Shown here piece by piece: positions 27,317 to 37,643 of a stretch of 64,000 nucleotides of DNA. Position 1 is the first letter of the stretch. Each line of letters opens with the position of its first letter. The notes beneath the pieces were generated by a model. The model did no database searches. It had not been told where the DNA came from and saw nothing but the letters and a program-made list of their open reading frames with translations. The position numbers and the translations under genes were made by a program. Source of the stretch: Corynebacterium lowii (GTDB taxonomy: Bacteria > Actinomycetota > Actinomycetes > Mycobacteriales > Mycobacteriaceae); contig NZ_LKEV01000002.1 in NCBI RefSeq assembly GCF_001412085.1, forward strand, positions 1 to 64,000, in the 5' to 3' direction.

Positions 27317-28671
27317 TGAGGGTGCCTGTAGCCCTACGATCCCTGCAACACCGCCTGGACAACACCTTCGTAGCCCAGCGCCCCATCTCCGCTGCGCCCC
27401 CGCGGCTACCGGGTGGTCCGAGGTGGCTCAGCGCCACGTTGTGGCTCTTTGCGCTCTTTTCCTGGCTTCGGCTGCTGATCTTCGACGCCCCCGCGCACAA
27501 GGGCACCGATGATTTCTCCACCGTTTTCCAAGCCCTGCGCCGCTTTCTCGACGGTTCGGTGGTGTACAACGAGTCCTATCAGCACGTGGACCCGCACTAC
27601 CTCTACAATCCCGGCGCCACGCTGCTGCTCAGCCCCTTCGCCTTTGGCAATGCTGCCGACGCCGCCCGCACCTGGTTCATGGTGGCCAATGCCGTAGCGA
27701 TCATCGTCGCTCTCCTGTGGCTGGCCCGCCTGTTTCATATCCCATCCGGCCATTGGTTCACCCCCTTGGCGCTCATGCTGGCCAGTCTCACCGAGGCCGC
27801 CCGCAGCACCGTCTTGTTCAATAACATCAACGGTATTCTCCTGCTGCTCCTGGTGGCCTTCATCTCTTTGACGCTGCGCGATCGCCAGGTTGCCGCGGGC
27901 ATCATGCTGGGGCTCGGGATCGTCGTTAAGCCCTTGTTTGCCCCGCTCCTTGTTCTCGCCTTGGTGAAGTTCCAGTGGCGCACCATCGCCAGCGCCCTCG
28001 CCGTAGTCTTGGCCCTCAACGCCGTGGCCTGGCCACTGATGAATCAGCCGGAAAGATATTTCACGGTGGTTACCCCCTATCTGGGCGAGGTTCGCGATTA
28101 TGCCAACTCTTCCCTACCGGGCCTGGCGATGTATTTTGGCATGCCCACGGCTCTGTACACCGCGCTCTTTTGCGTGGTGGCCGCCTGCGTGGCCCTAAGC
28201 GCCGTGGTGTTGCTGCGCTGGCGTCATACTGACCCGCTGCTGTGGTTGGTCACCTCTTCTTCCCTGATATTCACGGGGGTATTCCTTCTTTCTTCCCTGG
28301 GGCAGAAGTACTATTCCCTGCTGCTCCTACCCCTGCTTTTCACCGTCACCCAGGCCCGCAGCGTGCTCCACCACTGGCTGCCGTGGGTGGGAATATATCT
28401 CTTCCTCGGCCCCCAGGGTTTTCCCTCCGATTCCTGGTATACGCAGTACATACTCGTTATCCTCACCGCTCCCGTGGGCTGGGCGATTCTTCTGCTAAGC
28501 GCCACGGGTACCATCCTGGGCTGGTGGCGCAGTGAGTCCACACCGCCACCACAACCACCTCAGCAAGCACCACGACGAGCGCGCCACGGCGCCCCACAAC
28601 GCAATAATCTCCCCGCTCGCCGCGTTACTCAACACAGAAGGACCCCACGAAGGAGGCATAACCATGACTGA
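27316..28671 (+). CDS. aftC: GT-C (GT87) arabinofuranosyltransferase, AftC-like
   Basis: 451-residue polytopic protein (DUF2029/GT87) with about 10 membrane helices. Its first extracytoplasmic loop has acidic residues (FSTVFQALRRF, YQHVDPHYLYNPGATL) where GT-C enzymes place the catalytic acid. AftC adds alpha-1,3 branches to the arabinan of arabinogalactan and lipoarabinomannan from decaprenyl-phosphoryl arabinose. Assignment rests on family plus position: RibD-like, aftC, msrB, hemQ is the order around Rv2673 and its C. glutamicum counterpart. The C-terminal 40 residues are basic and proline-rich (PPPQPPQQAPRRARHG). It overlaps msrB by 8 bp. Confidence 0.8.
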   Translation: MRVPVALRSLQHRLDNTFVAQRPISAAPPRLPGGPRWLSATLWLFALFSWLRLLIFDAPAHKGTDDFSTVFQALRRFLDGSVVYNESYQHVDPHYLYNPGATLLLSPFAFGNAADAARTWFMVANAVAIIVALLWLARLFHIPSGHWFTPLALMLASLTEAARSTVLFNNINGILLLLLVAFISLTLRDRQVAAGIMLGLGIVVKPLFAPLLVLALVKFQWRTIASALAVVLALNAVAWPLMNQPERYFTVVTPYLGEVRDYANSSLPGLAMYFGMPTALYTALFCVVAACVALSAVVLLRWRHTDPLLWLVTSSSLIFTGVFLLSSLGQKYYSLLLLPLLFTVTQARSVLHHWLPWVGIYLFLGPQGFPSDSWYTQYILVILTAPVGWAILLLSATGTILGWWRSESTPPPQPPQQAPRRARHGAPQRNNLPARRVTQHRRTPRRRHNHD

Positions 28672-29074
28672 TTTCAAACTCATCACCGATGCCCAATGGC
28701 GCGAACGCCTCAGCGCAGAGGAATATCGCGTGCTGCGCCAGGCCGGTACGGAGGCCCCGCACGTGGGCGAATACACGGATACCACCACCGAGGGCGTGTA
28801 TTCCTGTAAGGCCTGTGGCACTGAACTATTCCGTTCCACGGAGAAGTTCGAGTCCCACTGCGGCTGGCCTTCCTTCTTTTCCCCCAAGGACACCGATACC
28901 GTCATCGAGCGCGATGATTACTCCCTGGGCATGAAGAGGACCGAGGTGCTTTGCGCCTCCTGCGGCTCGCACCTCGGCCATGTTTTTGCCGGTGAGGGTT
29001 ATAACACCCCCACCGATCTGCGTTACTGCATCAACTCCATCAGCCTTTCCCTAGAGGAAAAGCCGGTGGAATAG
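28664..29074 (+). CDS. msrB: Peptide-methionine (R)-S-oxide reductase MsrB
   Basis: Repairs methionine-R-sulfoxide. The 136 residues show two zinc-binding CxxC pairs (YSCKACGTEL at about 45, LCASCGSHLGH at about 91), FESHCGWPSFF and the catalytic cysteine in RYCINSISL near the C-terminus. The start ATG at 28664 has GAAGGAGG upstream and lies inside the end of aftC, overlapping by 8 bp. The upstream extension of the frame is a shadow of aftC. Confidence 0.95.
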   Translation: MTDFKLITDAQWRERLSAEEYRVLRQAGTEAPHVGEYTDTTTEGVYSCKACGTELFRSTEKFESHCGWPSFFSPKDTDTVIERDDYSLGMKRTEVLCASCGSHLGHVFAGEGYNTPTDLRYCINSISLSLEEKPVE

Positions 29075-29095
29075 TAGGCCCCGCTCAACCTCGCT

Positions 29096-29797
29096 CTACG
29101 CCAGGCCATCGAGCAGTTCTGCGGCATTATCCACGCGCCGCCCGCTGTAGAAGGGCACTTCCTCGCGCACGTGCAGGCGGGCCTCGGTGTAGCGCATCTT
29201 GTGCATGAGATCCACGATGCGATCCATGCTCCCGGCCTCAAAGGCCAGCATCCACTCGTAGTCTCCCAGGGCAAAGGCGGTGGTGGTATTGGCGCGCACA
29301 TCCTTGAAGCTGGCGGCGGCGCGCCCGTGCTCGGCCAGGATTCGGCGGCGGTCGGCGGGGTCGAGAATGTACCAGTCGTAGGAGCGCACGAAGGGGTACA
29401 CCGTCATCCAGCGCTCCGCTTCCTCCCCCATGATGAAGGAGGGCAGGTGAGACTTGTTGAACTCCGAGGGGCGGTGAAGGCCATTGCCGCACCAGACCAG
29501 CTCGGAAACCTGACCCAGGGTGGTCTCACGGCGGAAGGTGTTGAGGGCTGCTTGCAGGTCGGAGAACTCCTCGGCGTGCCACCAGATCACAAAGTCCGCC
29601 TCGGCCTTGAAGCCGGAAGCCAGGTAGACGCCGCGGACGGTGACCTTCCCGGCGTCGGCAAGCTCATCGAGGAAGCGCTGCACCTGCGCGGCGGCCTCGG
29701 TGCGCTCGCTGCCCAGGGCGCCGGGGGCGGTGCTAAAGACCGCCCACTGGGTGTAGCGCTGTAGTTTGTTGAGTTTTTCCAGGTCAAGTTCAGCCAT
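29096..29797 (-). CDS. hemQ: Coproheme decarboxylase HemQ/ChdC
   Basis: Chlorite-dismutase-fold enzyme that makes haem b from coprohaem III, the last step of the coproporphyrin-dependent pathway of Gram-positives. 233 residues. Seen: LQRYTQWAVFSTAPG at the N-terminus, YLASGFKAEADFVIWWHAE, YPFVRSYDWYILDPADRR containing the conserved tyrosine region, and FALGDYEWMLAFE. It is transcribed convergently to msrB with a 21-bp gap. The placement matches Rv2676c in mycobacteria. Confidence 0.92.
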   Translation of the reverse strand: MAELDLEKLNKLQRYTQWAVFSTAPGALGSERTEAAAQVQRFLDELADAGKVTVRGVYLASGFKAEADFVIWWHAEEFSDLQAALNTFRRETTLGQVSELVWCGNGLHRPSEFNKSHLPSFIMGEEAERWMTVYPFVRSYDWYILDPADRRRILAEHGRAAASFKDVRANTTTAFALGDYEWMLAFEAGSMDRIVDLMHKMRYTEARLHVREEVPFYSGRRVDNAAELLDGLA

Positions 29798-29870
29798 GAT
29801 CTGGCGACCTTCCTTCCACTATGAGACTCATAGGAACGTACTACCCCATCATAAGTTGTAGATACCGCCG

Positions 29871-30572
29871 ATGCTTCCACCCGCCCCTCGGCGCGCCTTC
29901 ACAGGAAGTAGCGCCGCAGTGTCTACCTTGGTGGGCGTGATACGTTCCGATTCCTCAACGACGCCCCAGCCGCTCCCCCAGCGGGCACCGCAGGATTCCC
30001 AAGCATGGCCCGCCGCCTTCTCAGCCGCGGTGGAATCCATGCACGCGGCCCGGCTGCGTCCTGAGTTATCCCTGGGCACCATTCGCCCGCCGCAACGCCT
30101 GGCCCCCTATAGCCACGCCATCGGCCTGGAAGTACACCACGGTGAGGTGGATCTGGTGCCCCAGGACACCGAAGGCGATGCCTTTGGCCGCCTCATCCTG
30201 CTCCACGACCCCAAGGCGGAGGACGCCTGGGAAGGGGCCATGCGCCTGGTGGCCTATATCCAGGCCGACATGGACGATGAGGTAGCCGCCGACCCCCTCC
30301 TGCCCGAGGTGGCATGGCAGTGGCTCACCGAGGGCTTAGAATCCCAGGGCGCGGAACTGAGCAACCTGGGTGGCACCGTGACCTCCACCTCCTCCGTACG
30401 CTATGGAGAAATCGGTGGCCCGCCGCGCGCATACCAACTAGAACTGCGCGCCTCCTGGACGGCTAAGTCGGAACAGCTATCCCCCCACGTTCAGGCTTTT
30501 GCCGAGGTACTAGCACACGTGGCGGGACTTCCCCCCGAGGGCGTGACGGAGCTTTCGCGCCCGCGCTCATGA
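29871..30572 (+). CDS. DUF3000 family protein
   Basis: Up to 233 residues of the actinobacterial DUF3000 family, a cytoplasmic protein of unknown function. Conserved blocks are RPELSLGTIRPPQRLAPYSH and GRLILLHDPKAEDAWEGAMR, then ADPLLPEVAWQWL. The start is unsure: the first ATG (29871) has no ribosome-binding site, while GTG codons at 29919 (AGGAAG 12 nt upstream) and 29937 fit the length of homologs better. The stop overlaps the next start as ATGA, so it is coupled to the RNase D-like gene, as in relatives (Rv2680-Rv2681). Confidence 0.8.
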   Translation: MLPPAPRRAFTGSSAAVSTLVGVIRSDSSTTPQPLPQRAPQDSQAWPAAFSAAVESMHAARLRPELSLGTIRPPQRLAPYSHAIGLEVHHGEVDLVPQDTEGDAFGRLILLHDPKAEDAWEGAMRLVAYIQADMDDEVAADPLLPEVAWQWLTEGLESQGAELSNLGGTVTSTSSVRYGEIGGPPRAYQLELRASWTAKSEQLSPHVQAFAEVLAHVAGLPPEGVTELSRPRS

Positions 30573-31775
30573 ACCCTATTCCCCTGCTCACCCCACGCGA
30601 GGGAATACCGGAACTCGCCCGCAGCGGCGAGGACTTCCGCCGCGCCGCCCACCTGTTGAGCCAGGGGCGTGGCCCCTTTGCCATCGACACCGAACGCGCC
30701 TCTGCCTACCGCTACGACGACCGCGTATTTCTTCTCCAGGTGCGCCGCCGGGGTGCGGGCACCTTTCTCTTTGCCCCCGAGGGGCACCGCGCGGAACTCA
30801 GCGCGGCCCTGCGCCCGGTGCTGGGCGCAAAACCCTGGGTGCTCCACGCCGCCCCCTTCCGATCTGCCCAGCCTCTATGAACTGGGATTGCGGCCCAGCC
30901 GCCTCTTCGATACAGAACTCGCGGCGCGCCTGGCCGGATACGAGCGGGTCAACCTCGCCGCCATGACGGAAGAACTCTGCGGATACAGCCTCGCCAAGGG
31001 CCACGGTGCCGAGGACTGGTCCACCACACCCCTGCCCCAGGAATGGCTGGCCTACGCAGCTCTAGACGTGGAACTCCTCCTTGAGCTCGCAGAAGCATTG
31101 GCAGAAATCCTCGATCAACAGGGCAAACTGACCTGGCTAGAGCAGGATTGCGCCGCACTCATCGCGGATACCACCCCGCCGCGCCACCACTGGACCGCGC
31201 TCAAAGGCCTGGGCCGCCTGCGTTCCGGGGAACAGCGCGCCCGCGCCCGCAGCCTCTGGCAGGCACGCGATGACCTAGCCAAGCGTATCGACGTCGCCCC
31301 CGGCACCCTTCTCTCCGATAAGGTACTGCTCGCCATCGCCGCCGAACCTCCGGCGCGGCCCGGGCACCTGTGGACGATACCTGGTTATTCCCGCCGCTTC
31401 GACGAGCACAGCCGCACCTGGTTTGAGGCTGTCAAGCAGGCCCGCGCGCTCGATCCCGCCGAGGACACGGCACCGGCCCCCTCCCCGGTACCGCCTCATT
31501 CCCGCTGGCCCCACCTGGCCCCGCGCGCGGCCGCCCTCCTCAGCGAGGCCAAGGAGGCATACCGCCTCTGTGCCGAGAACCTGGGAACCCCCGCCGAAAA
31601 TATCTTGCGGCCCAAGATCATGCGCGCGGCCATCTGGGAGTTCGCGGAGGAAGAAAACATCCACGATTCCGCCGACCTACGCGCCTTTCTCTCCCGCCGC
31701 GGGGCCCGGCCCTGGCAGGTAGAAATCAGCGCCGCCGTGCTCGGGCCACTGCTATGGGGCTTTCCCCGAGTCTAG
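30569..31775 (+). pseudogene. rnd: RNase D-like 3'-5' exonuclease gene with a +1 frameshift
   Basis: The first frame (30569-30880) encodes the start of the DEDD exonuclease domain, with FAIDTERASAYRYDDRVFLLQ holding the first two acidic residues. It goes off after KPWVLHAA and stops at 30880. The next frame takes over at SDLPSLYELGL and runs to 31775 with FDTELAARLAGYERVNL, the AALDVELLLELAEALAE exonuclease motif and a C-terminal HRDC-like region. The break lies at GCCCCCTTCC (30851-30860); removing one base there restores a protein of about 401 residues. This may be a homopolymer sequencing error, a real inactivation or, less likely, ribosomal slippage at CCC-U. Function would be RNA 3'-end processing. 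Confidence 0.85.
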
Positions 31776-33676
31776 GATTCCTCGGGGTAAAGAGCGCCGA
31801 GCCAGCCCTCAATGCTGGCCGTCATGGAGGGAGCATCGAGGCCCACCTCGCTCAGCAACTCACCCCGGGAGGCATGGGCCGGGAATACATCGGGGAAGGC
31901 CAGGTGACGCACCGGGGTATCCACCTCGGCGGCAGCCAAGACCTCGCTGATCTGGGCACCGATTCCGCCGCGCACCACGCCATCCTCGATGGTAACCACC
32001 AGGTCATGATCGGCCGCCAACGCAATGAGCGATCCCGGAATGGGAGATACCCAGCGGGGATCAACTACCGTGACTCCCACCCCGGCCTCCGCGAGGTTCT
32101 GTGCGGTCGTCAGGGCCTCCCCGGCCAGGGCACCGATGCTCACGATGAGCACATCCACCGCGTCCTCCGGGCCGTCGCTGTAGCGCAGCACCTCCACGCC
32201 GTCATCAAGCTGCCCCACGGCCGGTATCGGCTCCGGCACCTCCCCCTTGGGGAAGCGCACCACCGTGGGGCCCTCCTCCACGGCCACGGCCTCGCGGAAA
32301 AGCTCGGCCAGGCGCTGCCCATCGCGGGGGGCGGCAATCGCCAAGCCTGGAACCAGGGAGGCAATCGCCAAATCCCACACGCCGTTGTGGCTGGGGCCGT
32401 CCGAGCCGGTGACCCCGGAACGATCGAGTACCAAGGTGACCGGCTGCTTAAGCAGGGCCACATCCATGAGGAGTTGGTCGAAGGCTCGGTTGAGGAAGGT
32501 GGAATACAGCGCCACCACTGGGCGCAGACCTCCCAGGGCCAGGCCCGCCGCCGAGGTCAGCGCGTGCTGCTCCGCGATACCGACGTCAAAGAAGCGCTCC
32601 GGGTATTTTTCACCGAAGGGGGCCAAACCCGTGGGACCCGCCATCGCGGCGGTAATCGCCACCACGTCCTCGCGCTGCGCGCCCAGGCGCAGCATCTCCT
32701 TGGAAAAAATGGAGGTCCAGCTGGGGCCCTTAGCCGCACCCACCGCCCGGCCGGTCTGCGGATCAATCACCCCGGTGGAGTGCATGAGATCGGCTGATTC
32801 CGTGGCGGCGGGGCCATAGCCCCGGCCCTTTTCCGTGACCACATGCACGATAATCGGCTCATCATAGTCCCTGGCGTATTCCAGGGCGGTATCTAGCGCT
32901 TTGAGGTTATGCCCATTAACCGGCCCCACGTACTTCATGCCCAGCTCGGGGAACATCTCGGTGGGAATGACCGAGGATTTCACTCCCTCCTTGAAAGCGT
33001 GCAGGGCGGCAAAGGCGTGTTCTCCCACCCAGCCCAGAGATTTGAGGGTGCTCTTGCCCTGTTCCATCACTCGGTCATAGGTGCGCATCATGCGCAATTC
33101 CGCGAGGTTTGCGGCAAAACCACCGATGGTGGGCGAATAACTGCGGCCATTGTCATTGACCACAATGACCACCTTGCGGCTCTTATCCGCCGCGATATTA
33201 TTCAGCGCCTCCCAGCACATGCCCCCCGTCATCGCGCCATCGCCCACCACGGCCACCACGCTGCGATCTCCCTCCCCACGCAATTGGAAGGCCTTGGAAA
33301 GGCCATCGGCATAGGAAAGGGCCGCAGAGGCGTGGGAGGATTCCGTCCAGTCGTGCTCGCTTTCTCCGCGATCGGTATAGCCGGAGAGCCCGTCCTTCTT
33401 GCGCAGGGTATCAAAGCGATCACTGCGCCCGGTGAGGATCTTGTGCACGTAGGACTGATGAGAGGTGTCAAAGATCATGGGATCACGTGGGGAATCAAAC
33501 ACCCTGTGCAGGGCCACTGTGAGTTCCACCACCCCCAAATTGGGGCCAAGGTGACCGCCGGTGGCGGAAACCTTGGCCACCAGGAAATCCCGTATCTCCT
33601 GGCATAACCGCTCCAATTGCTCAGCATCCAGCGCCTTTAGGTCTGCGGGCGACGATATTGCACGGAGAATCTCCAT
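31772..33676 (-). CDS. dxs: 1-Deoxy-D-xylulose-5-phosphate synthase
   Basis: First enzyme of the MEP isoprenoid pathway: thiamine-diphosphate-dependent condensation of pyruvate and glyceraldehyde 3-phosphate. 634 residues. TPP binding is seen in [19 protein letters not shown], the catalytic histidine region in [13 protein letters not shown], the transketolase pyrimidine domain in [17 protein letters not shown], and the C-terminal domain from about residue 500. The start is the ATG at 33676 ([16 protein letters not shown]) with AAGGAG 12 nt upstream; a GTG 27 bp earlier is less likely. The last bases overlap the convergent RNase D gene by 4 bp. Confidence 0.96.
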   Translation of the reverse strand: MEILRAISSPADLKALDAEQLERLCQEIRDFLVAKVSATGGHLGPNLGVVELTVALHRVFDSPRDPMIFDTSHQSYVHKILTGRSDRFDTLRKKDGLSGYTDRGESEHDWTESSHASAALSYADGLSKAFQLRGEGDRSVVAVVGDGAMTGGMCWEALNNIAADKSRKVVIVVNDNGRSYSPTIGGFAANLAELRMMRTYDRVMEQGKSTLKSLGWVGEHAFAALHAFKEGVKSSVIPTEMFPELGMKYVGPVNGHNLKALDTALEYARDYDEPIIVHVVTEKGRGYGPAATESADLMHSTGVIDPQTGRAVGAAKGPSWTSIFSKEMLRLGAQREDVVAITAAMAGPTGLAPFGEKYPERFFDVGIAEQHALTSAAGLALGGLRPVVALYSTFLNRAFDQLLMDVALLKQPVTLVLDRSGVTGSDGPSHNGVWDLAIASLVPGLAIAAPRDGQRLAELFREAVAVEEGPTVVRFPKGEVPEPIPAVGQLDDGVEVLRYSDGPEDAVDVLIVSIGALAGEALTTAQNLAEAGVGVTVVDPRWVSPIPGSLIALAADHDLVVTIEDGVVRGGIGAQISEVLAAAEVDTPVRHLAFPDVFPAHASRGELLSEVGLDAPSMTASIEGWLGALYPEES

Positions 33677-33728
33677 CAGTCTGCTCGGCTCCTTCTGCCT
33701 CACACAGGCGATTAGCGTTTGCTCTACT

Positions 33729-34997
33729 TTACCCCCGGCGCTCCCCTGGAATAAGTAGGGCCATCACTTCACTGTGGTGCGTACCGGGGAAGGCGTTAAT
33801 CAGCTCCATCTTCGCCACGCCATACCCATTTTCCCCCCACGCACGCAGATCGCGGGCAAAGGTGGCGGGATCGCAACCGATGTGCACCACCGCTCGCGGG
33901 CCCGCCTGAGCAATCCCATGCACGACGTCGGCCCCCGCACCGGTGCGCGGGGGATCGAGTACCACGGCCTGCGGAGCGGGCAGGGTACCCAGGCAACGCT
34001 CCACGCGGGAGCCGCGCACCACCACGTCATAGGGCTCTAAGCAGGGCTGCGGCGTATCCGTAGCCGCGTGCGAGGCATCCACGGAATAGATCTTGGCCCG
34101 CTCTCCCAGGGCCGTTGCCAGCGGAGGCACAAAGAGTCCCACACCGCCGTAGAGATCCCAGCCCACCTGGGGCTTATCGCCTTCTCTGTTTCCCAACGCC
34201 TCGCTCAGCCAGCGTTCGATGCGCTCGCTATAGGCCTCCGGGGCGCGGCGGTGTGCCTGCCAAAAGGCCGTCACCGGAAAGGTGAAGGTATGCCCCGCCA
34301 CCGTGTGACTCACCTCGGAGGGCCCCTCCAAGGCCTTATCAATGCGCTCCGTGCGACGCCCCCGCGAGGCCTTGCGCGTTTCTACCACGTGGCGCTGCCC
34401 ATCATCGCCCATCACAGCCACGACCTCCGCGCCGGGGCGGAACGTGCGGGAATCAGAGCCCACGATTCCCTCCAGCAGGCCTTCTACCGGCTGCGAGCAG
34501 GCCACCTCGCTCACGATCTCGTGGGAGCCTAAGCGACGCACCCCCGCGCGGCCCTGGGCGTCCACCCCCAGGCGGGTACGGGTGCGCCACTGGGAATCGG
34601 GTTCCAGGGCCGTCACGGTGAGGTTATCCACCGTGAGTCCGCCGATGCGCGCGAGCTGATCGCGCAGCACCTCTTCTTTGAGTTGAAGCTCCGCCTGCGG
34701 GGTCAACGCCGCATAATCGCAGCAGCCAGCCCCGTGCCGGGCGGCCTCGCAGCGCCAGGGTCCGCGCATGTCCGAGGGCTCGATAATCTTTTCCACCTGG
34801 CCGCGCAGGAAACTGCGCTTGGCCTTGGTTACGCGGACCTCCGCGGTATCGCCGGGAAAAGCCCCGGCCACAAAGATCACGCGGCCATCGACCGTGCCGA
34901 TCCCTTCCCCGCCGTGGGCCATGCGCTCAATGCGCACGCGCACCGTCGTGCCCAATTCCACTGCGCCTAAGTCCCCGCCGGTTTCAGTGTTCGTCAT
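33729..34997 (-). CDS. TRAM-domain class I RNA methyltransferase (TrmA/RlmCD-like)
   Basis: 422 residues predicted to methylate C5 of a uridine in rRNA or tRNA. N-terminal TRAM domain ([20 protein letters not shown]), a cysteine-containing segment ([13 protein letters not shown]) where family members bind an iron-sulfur cluster, then the SAM-binding fold ([12 protein letters not shown]). The catalytic region follows: [11 protein letters not shown] and the cysteine in [13 protein letters not shown]. The cluster cysteines look incomplete compared with E. coli RlmD. The specific target is not readable. Its start overlaps the end of the DUF3159 gene by 14 bp. Confidence 0.88.
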   Translation of the reverse strand: MTNTETGGDLGAVELGTTVRVRIERMAHGGEGIGTVDGRVIFVAGAFPGDTAEVRVTKAKRSFLRGQVEKIIEPSDMRGPWRCEAARHGAGCCDYAALTPQAELQLKEEVLRDQLARIGGLTVDNLTVTALEPDSQWRTRTRLGVDAQGRAGVRRLGSHEIVSEVACSQPVEGLLEGIVGSDSRTFRPGAEVVAVMGDDGQRHVVETRKASRGRRTERIDKALEGPSEVSHTVAGHTFTFPVTAFWQAHRRAPEAYSERIERWLSEALGNREGDKPQVGWDLYGGVGLFVPPLATALGERAKIYSVDASHAATDTPQPCLEPYDVVVRGSRVERCLGTLPAPQAVVLDPPRTGAGADVVHGIAQAGPRAVVHIGCDPATFARDLRAWGENGYGVAKMELINAFPGTHHSEVMALLIPGERRG

Positions 34998-35658
34998 CGA
35001 AGCTCTCTTTCTCGGTTTCCCCTACCGCTGCCTTCTCTACCGCCTCAACGGCCGCGTCCGCGCGGCGCACCATGAAAATAGTAAATACCGTGACCACTCC
35101 CGTGAGCGGCCAGCCCATGAGGATGCGCACCACGGCCAAGATCGTGGTGGAGGAATCATCGTAGAGGTACTTCTGCACGAAGAAGCGCGCGAAGAACACT
35201 ATTGCCCAGCCCAACGTGGCCCAGGCATAGGCGCGACGAGCAGAGCCGACGGTACGCCAGGCCATTTCCTCGCCGTTGAGGCCCTTCCAAATCACGCCCA
35301 CCAAGGGCCATCTCAGCGCAATGGAGATCAACGCCGCCGCGCCAAAAACGAGGGAAACCCAAATGCCGTAGAGGAAGTACCCTTTGGCGTCGCCCACTTT
35401 CCAGGCGATCACGGCGCAGATAGCCACGCCGAGCACCCCGGAGAAAGCCGGTTGCAGAGATTCCTTGCGCAGCAAGCGCCATACGAAAATCAATATGGCG
35501 GTGCCAAAGGCCGCGATCAGCGCCGGAGTAAGCCCCCAGAGCGTATTGACCGGGACGAGCACCAACACCGGGAGGGTGGAGGAGACGAGGCCGGTAAACC
35601 CACCCATCTGCTCTAGCAAGGTGGGTTCTGCGGTCTCTACGTGTTTATTTTCTTCCAC
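34984..35658 (-). CDS. DUF3159 family membrane protein
   Basis: 224 residues with about five membrane helices between residues 25 and 195 (for example VLVLVPVNTLWGLTPALIAA and GWPLTGVVTVFTIFMVRR) and a charged C-terminal tail. The motif LRKESLQPAFSGVLGVA is typical of the actinobacterial DUF3159 family. Overlap with the downstream methyltransferase and a 7-bp gap to the upstream DUF3710 gene place it in one operon. Function unknown. Confidence 0.85.
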   Translation of the reverse strand: MEENKHVETAEPTLLEQMGGFTGLVSSTLPVLVLVPVNTLWGLTPALIAAFGTAILIFVWRLLRKESLQPAFSGVLGVAICAVIAWKVGDAKGYFLYGIWVSLVFGAAALISIALRWPLVGVIWKGLNGEEMAWRTVGSARRAYAWATLGWAIVFFARFFVQKYLYDDSSTTILAVVRILMGWPLTGVVTVFTIFMVRRADAAVEAVEKAAVGETEKESFDDEH

Positions 35659-35665
35659 GGAGGTC

Positions 35666-36439
35666 TTAGGCCTTCTGCTGGTCTTGCTGCTGTTGCTCGC
35701 GCTGTTGCATGGCCTGGTTCACCTGATCCACCAGTTGCTTGGGCAGCGCCACCGGGAGGGAATTGCCCGCCAAGATAGGCTGCTCACCGCGGTACACGAA
35801 GGTACGGGCGGCCAGTTCGCGCCCCAGTTTTGCCAGGTCATCGGCCATATCCACGGGGCCAGCGAGGGTGAAGCGCAGCATCCAACGCGGACCATCCACA
35901 CCAATAAGGCGAATCACACCGGCAGAGCCGCGGGTGACTACCTCGCGACCCCAGGGACCATCCTCCACCTCGGGATCAAGGCCATCGCCTCGCATTTGAT
36001 CCACGATCTCCGTCACGGCCTGACGCCACTGACTGCCAGAACGCGGCGCGGCAAAGGCCACCGGGGTGATGCGTCCGTAGCGCGTCACCACGTGCAGCAT
36101 GCGAGGACCCTGCTCCCCCATCTCCACCTGCACCTGAGACTCGGTGGGCAAGGGCAGCTTCAAAGAACCGAGGTTAAGAATACCGCCAGCAAAATCGGAG
36201 AAGTCAAAGTCCTCAATGTCCACGGAATCACCGTCAAAGGGGCCAGTCTCCCCATTGATGGCGTCATGGGTGGGAGCGGTATATCCCCCGGTCTCTCCCG
36301 CGTTGGGCACCTGTTCCACCTCGGGGCTCACCTGAGCCGCTGGGGAGCCCTGAGTCTCCGCGCTGCTCACGGCCTCCGCAGCGCCCACCTGCTCTTCTTC
36401 TTTAGCCTTGTCCTTCTTGCCAAATGGCCACAGAGCCAT
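35666..36439 (-). CDS. DUF3710 family protein
   Basis: 257 residues. A lysine-rich start (MALWPFGKKDKAKEEEQ) is followed by a low-complexity acidic linker to about residue 75. The conserved DUF3710 domain then runs from FDFSDFAGGILNLGSLKLP to RTFVYRGEQPILAGNSLPV. The C-terminus is glutamine-rich (QQREQQQQDQQ). Soluble, actinobacteria-specific, function unknown. In relatives it stands between dut and the DUF3159 gene, as here. Confidence 0.87.
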   Translation of the reverse strand: MALWPFGKKDKAKEEEQVGAAEAVSSAETQGSPAAQVSPEVEQVPNAGETGGYTAPTHDAINGETGPFDGDSVDIEDFDFSDFAGGILNLGSLKLPLPTESQVQVEMGEQGPRMLHVVTRYGRITPVAFAAPRSGSQWRQAVTEIVDQMRGDGLDPEVEDGPWGREVVTRGSAGVIRLIGVDGPRWMLRFTLAGPVDMADDLAKLGRELAARTFVYRGEQPILAGNSLPVALPKQLVDQVNQAMQQREQQQQDQQKA

Positions 36440-36527
36440 GCGGAAATCACGTCCTTTTTGGTTTTCTTCGGAAAGATTGCTTTTTACTTCAACGCCCTAG
36501 GATAGCGCCAAGAAAGCAGCGCGCACC

Positions 36528-36974
36528 TTAGCCAAGGCCGGTAGAACCGTATCCACCGGTACCTCGATCCGTCTCATCGAGATCTTCGACCTCGCAGAAA
36601 TCCGGAAGTTCCACCCGCTGCACCACGAGCTGAGCTATGCGGGTGCCGCGCTCGATGTGAATGGGCTCCCGCGGATCGAGGTTAATCAAGCACACCTTAA
36701 TCTCTCCGCGATAAGCGGCGTCGATCGTGCCGGGGGTATTGACAATGCTGAGTCCCTGGCGAGCCGCTAGGCCGGAACGCGGATGCACCAGCCCCACGGT
36801 GCCCGGTGGCAGGGCAATAGCGATGCCGGTACCCACCAGTGCCCTTTCTCCGGGGGCGAGATCAAGGGTGTGCGCGGCATAGAGATCCGCCCCGGCGTCA
36901 GTGGAAAAGGCTCGCTTAGGCAGGGGAATATCGGGGTCAAGGCGCTTGACCTTAATGGCGTCGATCGGATTCAT
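36528..36974 (-). CDS. dut: dUTP diphosphatase
   Basis: Trimeric dUTPase that hydrolyses dUTP to dUMP, keeping uracil out of DNA. The 148 residues hold all five family motifs: [29 protein letters not shown] with the catalytic aspartate, [10 protein letters not shown] and the C-terminal [10 protein letters not shown] that closes over the site. The start is the ATG at 36974 ([15 protein letters not shown]). An 88-bp gap separates it from the DUF3710 gene. It is divergent from the DUF3093 gene. Confidence 0.96.
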   Translation of the reverse strand: MNPIDAIKVKRLDPDIPLPKRAFSTDAGADLYAAHTLDLAPGERALVGTGIAIALPPGTVGLVHPRSGLAARQGLSIVNTPGTIDAAYRGEIKVCLINLDPREPIHIERGTRIAQLVVQRVELPDFCEVEDLDETDRGTGGYGSTGLG

Positions 36975-37068
36975 GCGCTCCACCCTACGACCCTGACGAG
37001 TCCGCCACATAAACAAGCGTATTTCCTCACGTGAAGTCGCGGCCACCGGTGTCGTAGGATTGATAGCC

Positions 37069-37587
37069 GTGATTGATTCCGCTTCTCCCGCGCGCACTGT
37101 TCTTTATCGGGAACGCCAATGGGTACCCGCATACTGGTGGATTCTCGCGTTCGGCTTAGTGGCCCTTCTCACCGCCCAGATCGCCCACAATCGCTCTACC
37201 GTGTGGCTGATCGCCCCGGCTATTGTCTTTTCCCTCTTAGCCGTGTGGTTACTCACCTGGCTTTCTTCTACCGTCATCCAGGTGGAACGCGATGAACACG
37301 GCGTTCGGTGGTTGCTGGCGGGAGGCGCGATTCTGCCGGATAACGTCGTGGATCGCAGCCTGGCGGTGCCCGCCACCGCCAAGCGCAATGCGATGGGGCT
37401 CCAACTTGATCCCGCGGCCTTTGTGGTTTCTCACGGATGGGTACCGGAGATGGTGATGATCGTGCTGGACGATCCCGAGGACCCCACTCCGTATTGGCTC
37501 ATCGGCTCTAAGAATCCCGAGGCCCTTCTTGCGGCCTTCCTCCCCGAAAAACAGGGTTCTGAGAAACACAGCGAAGAACGGGGCTAA
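37069..37587 (+). CDS. DUF3093 family membrane protein
   Basis: 172 residues from the GTG at 37069, which has TAGGA 9 nt upstream; a TTG at 37060 is an alternative. Two membrane helices (about residues 22-40 and 46-68) are followed by a cytoplasmic domain with [33 protein letters not shown] and [17 protein letters not shown]. The last part is the DUF3093 signature. Function unknown. Its position divergent to dut is conserved (Rv2698-type). Confidence 0.84.
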   Translation: MIDSASPARTVLYRERQWVPAYWWILAFGLVALLTAQIAHNRSTVWLIAPAIVFSLLAVWLLTWLSSTVIQVERDEHGVRWLLAGGAILPDNVVDRSLAVPATAKRNAMGLQLDPAAFVVSHGWVPEMVMIVLDDPEDPTPYWLIGSKNPEALLAAFLPEKQGSEKHSEERG

Positions 37588-37643
37588 ACCTCCTCACCAC
37601 TTTCACCCAGAGTTTTCTGCGCAACATTGATATTCTGCGCGAT

